35,199 nt of DNA, from the NCBI GenBank assembly GCA_024225035.1, contig JAAEMX010000298.1, forward strand, positions 1-35,199. The letters are read 5' to 3'. Each line of letters opens with the position of its first letter. Positions within the stretch are counted from its first letter, which is position 1. Origin of the DNA: Lentisphaerota bacterium (GTDB lineage: Bacteria > Verrucomicrobiota > Lentisphaeria > Victivallales > Victivallaceae). Of the stretch, positions 32,703-35,199 are shown in pieces. The translations under genes were made by a program, and so were the position numbers. The notes beneath the pieces were generated by a model, which saw only the letters and a list, made by a program, of their open reading frames with translations, was not told the origin of the DNA and did not search any database.

Positions 32703-32999
32703 ATGAGCGTAACAAAACGCAAAATTTGCCCTTCAAATCCTGGCAAAATTTTAATTGAATAATTTTTAAACCATTTTGCTTAAGTCAAAATAAACTAGCC
32801 ACAGTCATACGTGTTCCAGTTCGCCGTGTCAATGAGATTACACTAGGATAGCGTAGAGTTACTTGATGATTTGCCAGTTTTTGGAACTTCTGTTTTATTT
32901 TGGTTGAATCTACAAATGAATTACGATTTATGGCAGCTATCACATGCGAAACAAAAAGAATTTGCAAAAATTACGCCTTTGGAATTAGCTACAGCATAG
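32703..32999 (+). pseudogene. higA-type antitoxin pseudogene
   Basis: Across several frames the DNA reads MSVTKRKICPSNPGKILIE, then FLKPFCLSQNKLATVIRVPV, RRVNEI and, further on, FGTSVLFWLNLQMNYDLW. This is the order of the HigA/VapI antitoxin: a Pro-Gly-Glu-Ile-Leu start, an Ser-Gln-x-x-Leu-Ala helix-turn-helix, Arg-Arg-Ile-Asn-Glu-Ile, and a Thr-Ser-x-x-Phe-Trp-x-Asn-Leu-Gln segment. Stops follow LIE and lie in the middle, and at least one frameshift occurs. No higB toxin is visible upstream. Confidence 0.65.
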
Positions 33000-33066
33000 A
33001 GCCGTTATTCTAATTTTAGAAAAATATTGGAATAAGGAAATCTTTAATCCAAAAAATGGAATAAAA

Positions 33067-33285
33067 ATGAAGACTCGCAACGACACAGAATACCTTTTGA
33101 AATCTGAAGCCAATGCCAAACGGCTTTTTCAGTCAATAAAAGAAATGGAGCCTGACAAATTCATTATGCAGACTATAGACTCTTTAAAAGGAATACTCCC
33201 ACACACTGATAAAGCCATATCTCTTGATGAAAGCGATAATTGCCCGCGGCAGCGAGTCGAGCGCCTTATAGAAAGATCCTTTTAG
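33067..33285 (+). pseudogene. YefM-like antitoxin remnant
   Basis: The 72-residue frame has DTEYLLKSEANAKRLFQSIK, which resembles the C-terminal toxin-binding part of YefM antitoxins (Thr-x-Tyr-Leu-x-x-Ser-x-x-Asn-x-x-x-Leu-x-x-Ser-Ile). The DNA-binding N-terminus is missing and no YoeB toxin follows. The last 35 residues are not recognised. It might be a small intact gene of other function. Confidence 0.4.
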
Positions 33286-33389
33286 AATATTATATATTTG
33301 TCAATAGCATAGAAATGCATATATTGCAATTGCTTTGCATGGCGTACATGCTTTGGGAAATATTACAATATAAAGGAGAAGATTTTTTT

Positions 33390-33644
33390 ATGTCGAAAGC
33401 TGTTATATTACTTAGTCGAGGACTTGGCTCTGCCACTTGTCTTGCTATCGCCCGTGATAAGGGTTATGATTGCTATGCTTTGAGTTTCAATTATCAGAAA
33501 TGCTTATTAAGGATGGTCCTTATTCATTTATCAAATACGTTGGTTAAATGTGAACGCAACATCGATCTCTGTATATTAGAAAAACGTCAGTTCTTAGATA
33601 AAGTACGAAAAGCTATCAGATACTATGCTCACTCATTATTTTAA
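33390..33644 (+). pseudogene. queC (7-cyano-7-deazaguanine synthase) remnant
   Basis: After a good AAAGGAG the frame starts [20 protein letters not shown] followed by [16 protein letters not shown]. QueC starts with the PP-loop Ser-Gly-Gly-x-Asp-Ser that binds ATP. Here the motif is Ser-Arg-Gly-Leu-Gly-Ser, so the essential Gly and Asp are lost. After about 35 residues the similarity ends. QueC makes preQ0 for queuosine and related modified bases. The gene cannot be active. An ORF opening at 33240 includes an unrelated leader. Confidence 0.7.
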
Positions 33645-33770
33645 ATCTTTTTCACGTTTAATTCAAGACATAAATAATTTTATTTCTGGGGTCCCCTGGG
33701 GATCGCTGCATTTTTTGGCGGTATAGATTAAAAAATAGGCTCAAATTGCTTTTCTATTTCGTTTTTGTTT

Positions 33771-34037
33771 TTAAGCCATTCCGAAAAAATATAAAGGCAG
33801 ACATAATACTTCTTTTACAAAAAGGAAAGGAGCCATTGTTCCTTTAGCTATATTTCCAACAACATAGCCAACGAGGGCAAAAGGAAGCCCTAAAGATACC
33901 AAAGGGAGGCGGAAAATATTTATAATCTGAGTGGCAGCATTGATCCAACAAGGGACAGTCCTAGCAGCACCCTTAACAGTTTTAACAGCATAAGGAATCA
34001 GGAGAGGAGCCAATATGCTTATAGTAACAGGTTCCAT
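33771..34037 (-). CDS. Small hydrophobic protein, unknown
   Basis: An 88-residue frame with MEPVTISILAPLLIPYAVKT at its start and three hydrophobic stretches rich in Pro, Gly and aromatic residues. It contains INIFRLPLVSLGLPFALVG, followed by a Lys-Gly-Thr segment. Amphipathic or membrane-associated behaviour is likely. I know no family. There is no convincing ribosome binding site, so it may be a fragment or have another start. The spacers 33645-33770 and 34038-34290 hold nothing I can support. Confidence 0.35.
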   Translation of the reverse strand: MEPVTISILAPLLIPYAVKTVKGAARTVPCWINAATQIINIFRLPLVSLGLPFALVGYVVGNIAKGTMAPFLFVKEVLCLPLYFFGMA

Positions 34038-34290
34038 CGCTGTGGCGTTTGAAATACCAACACTACAGAGAAGAACACTGGAACATAGAAAAAATTATAA
34101 AAGTTTTTCTTAGCCACAAATTTATACTGAACTTCTCTAATATAAACTGCATTATTATACTCGATTTAATAATGATTTGGTGTAATATTTTTCAAAAGAA
34201 GCCCCACAAAGACTCGTGCAAGCATAGATCAATACCATAAAGACTTAATATTGCCCATAAAAATAATGTTTTGGCTCCTTGAAAAATATA

Positions 34291-35199
34291 CTAGTATTGC
34301 TTTCTAAACCGTTCTCTGATGTAATTGTAAACAGTTAATAATGATAAAAAGAAGTAATTATTTTTAAAGGTTCTAAGCAATGGTGTTCGCATATAACAAT
34401 TTATCGTACAATTTTTGCAGAAATCGTATTTACCTACTTTTTTCTTTATTTCATTAACAATCGCAGATGAATATATTTCAACTAGATTATTTTCTATTTT
34501 GATCTTTTTAACATGATGATGATAACATGGAAGTAATAAATAGTTATCCGGAGAAATAACAACAGTTGAACTTACAGCTTTACAAACTGGATTATTGATA
34601 TCATTTCCCCTATTAGCAATTAATTTGAGATTTGCAAGGTCTAAAATGGTAAATTTTTCTTTAAAATATTGTTTTATTTCTGAAACATAATTTTTTGAAA
34701 GTCCTTCGCTTCCAAAGTAATTAAAACAGGGACTTAAAGCAATTATACATTTATGGTTTTGTGCAAACTTTATTGCTTTGGGAACTTGCGTGATATTATC
34801 TTTTGTTACAACGTGAATCAAACATATTTTTTGTTTAATTTTTTTTGCTATTTCTATACTTCTCATTACTTTATTATAACAATTAACGCCTCGACTTTTG
34901 TTATGTATATCTTCATCAACATCATCAAAAGAGAACTGCAATGCATCTACAAGACCTTTTAATTTATGAGCATATTTGGGATATAATATGCCATTAGTAA
35001 CCAGGATAGTACGAAACCCATATTCTTTTGCCAAACTCAATACTTCAATGATATGGGGATATAATAATGGTTCTCCTCCTGTAAAATCAATAGCTTTTAC
35101 TCCCAACTTTTTTAAAGCTATTAAGTTATTTTTGACATCCTCTAAGCTGTGCTCTTGCCGCGTTTTATTTTCTTCCTGCCAAATATTGCAGAAAGTACA
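34291..35199 (-). CDS. Radical SAM/SPASM-domain protein, 5' end outside the window
   Basis: The frame stays open to the right edge. Its first visible residues are CTFCNIW, the second and third Cys of the CxxxCxxC cluster that binds the radical-SAM iron-sulfur centre. AIDFTGGEPLLYPHI, the SAM-binding GGE motif, follows, then ILVTNGIL and LQFSFDDVDEDIHNKSRG. The C-terminal part has NPVCKAVSSTVVISP, LLLPCYHH and CKNCTINCYM, a SPASM-like set of cysteines for an auxiliary cluster. Members modify peptides, enzymes or small metabolites. About 302 residues are seen. The substrate is unknown, and the start lies beyond 35199. Confidence 0.85.
   Translation of the reverse strand, partial: CTFCNIWQEENKTRQEHSLEDVKNNLIALKKLGVKAIDFTGGEPLLYPHIIEVLSLAKEYGFRTILVTNGILYPKYAHKLKGLVDALQFSFDDVDEDIHNKSRGVNCYNKVMRSIEIAKKIKQKICLIHVVTKDNITQVPKAIKFAQNHKCIIALSPCFNYFGSEGLSKNYVSEIKQYFKEKFTILDLANLKLIANRGNDINNPVCKAVSSTVVISPDNYLLLPCYHHHVKKIKIENNLVEIYSSAIVNEIKKKVGKYDFCKNCTINCYMRTPLLRTFKNNYFFLSLLTVYNYIRERFRKQY

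Overview
The window is AT-rich bacterial DNA in which intact operons alternate with decayed phage and mobile DNA. The organism is most likely a Gram-negative anaerobe. The clues are P2-type phage tail genes, a GDP-mannose/undecaprenyl-phosphate polysaccharide cluster, and LamG-like and DUF1573-like fragments that are common in the Lentisphaerota/Verrucomicrobiota group. No rRNA or other marker gene is present, so this placement is an inference.

Layout. 1-2.6 kb: the start of an IS3-type transposase, a small two-helix membrane protein, a frameshifted gene of an unnamed His...Asn-Cys family (called NC family here), and stubs of the tail genes gpW/gp25 and gpV. 2.6-10.6 kb: a DeoR-type regulator and a divergent L-ascorbate-type catabolic operon (ulaG, a beta-propeller protein, an MFS transporter, an FGGY kinase, ulaE, ulaF). 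It has no PTS and no ulaD. 10.6-15.4 kb: a graveyard with LamG and gpV fragments, an intact IS630-family element, two further NC-family genes, a gp25 pseudogene, a gpJ fragment and a DUF1573 fragment. 15.5-29.3 kb: surface polysaccharide genes (gmd, a GT39-type membrane glycosyltransferase, a HAD/COG5610 protein, an FkbM methyltransferase, a GT2 enzyme, a PglK/MsbA-like ABC flippase, a GT4 enzyme and a WbaP-type initiating transferase). Long AT-rich spacers separate most of them. 29.4-32.1 kb: a third phage piece (lysis-like small genes, terminase fragment, gpV with a stop codon, a second two-helix membrane protein, intact gp25, truncated gpJ). 32.2-34.3 kb: a zinc-finger-like protein, remnants of higA, a YefM-like antitoxin and queC, and a hydrophobic protein. 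34.3 kb to the end: a radical SAM/SPASM protein that runs off the window.

How the parts fit. The ula-type genes should turn an ascorbate-like acid sugar or its breakdown products into D-xylulose 5-phosphate, with MFS uptake plus a soluble kinase in place of the PTS. The polysaccharide block contains the initiating transferase, glycosyltransferases and a flippase, so it looks like a nearly complete lipid-linked glycan pathway. The most unusual structure is the phage tail module. It occurs three times and brackets both metabolic blocks. In the two better-preserved copies, non-phage genes on the opposite strand sit exactly between gpV and gp25. They encode either NC-family proteins with a papain-like/NlpC-type His...Asn-Cys pattern or small two-helix membrane proteins. 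I propose a cargo slot of a phage-derived particle, or a phage morph region, with toxin-like and immunity-like genes. This is inference from layout and motifs, not demonstrated.
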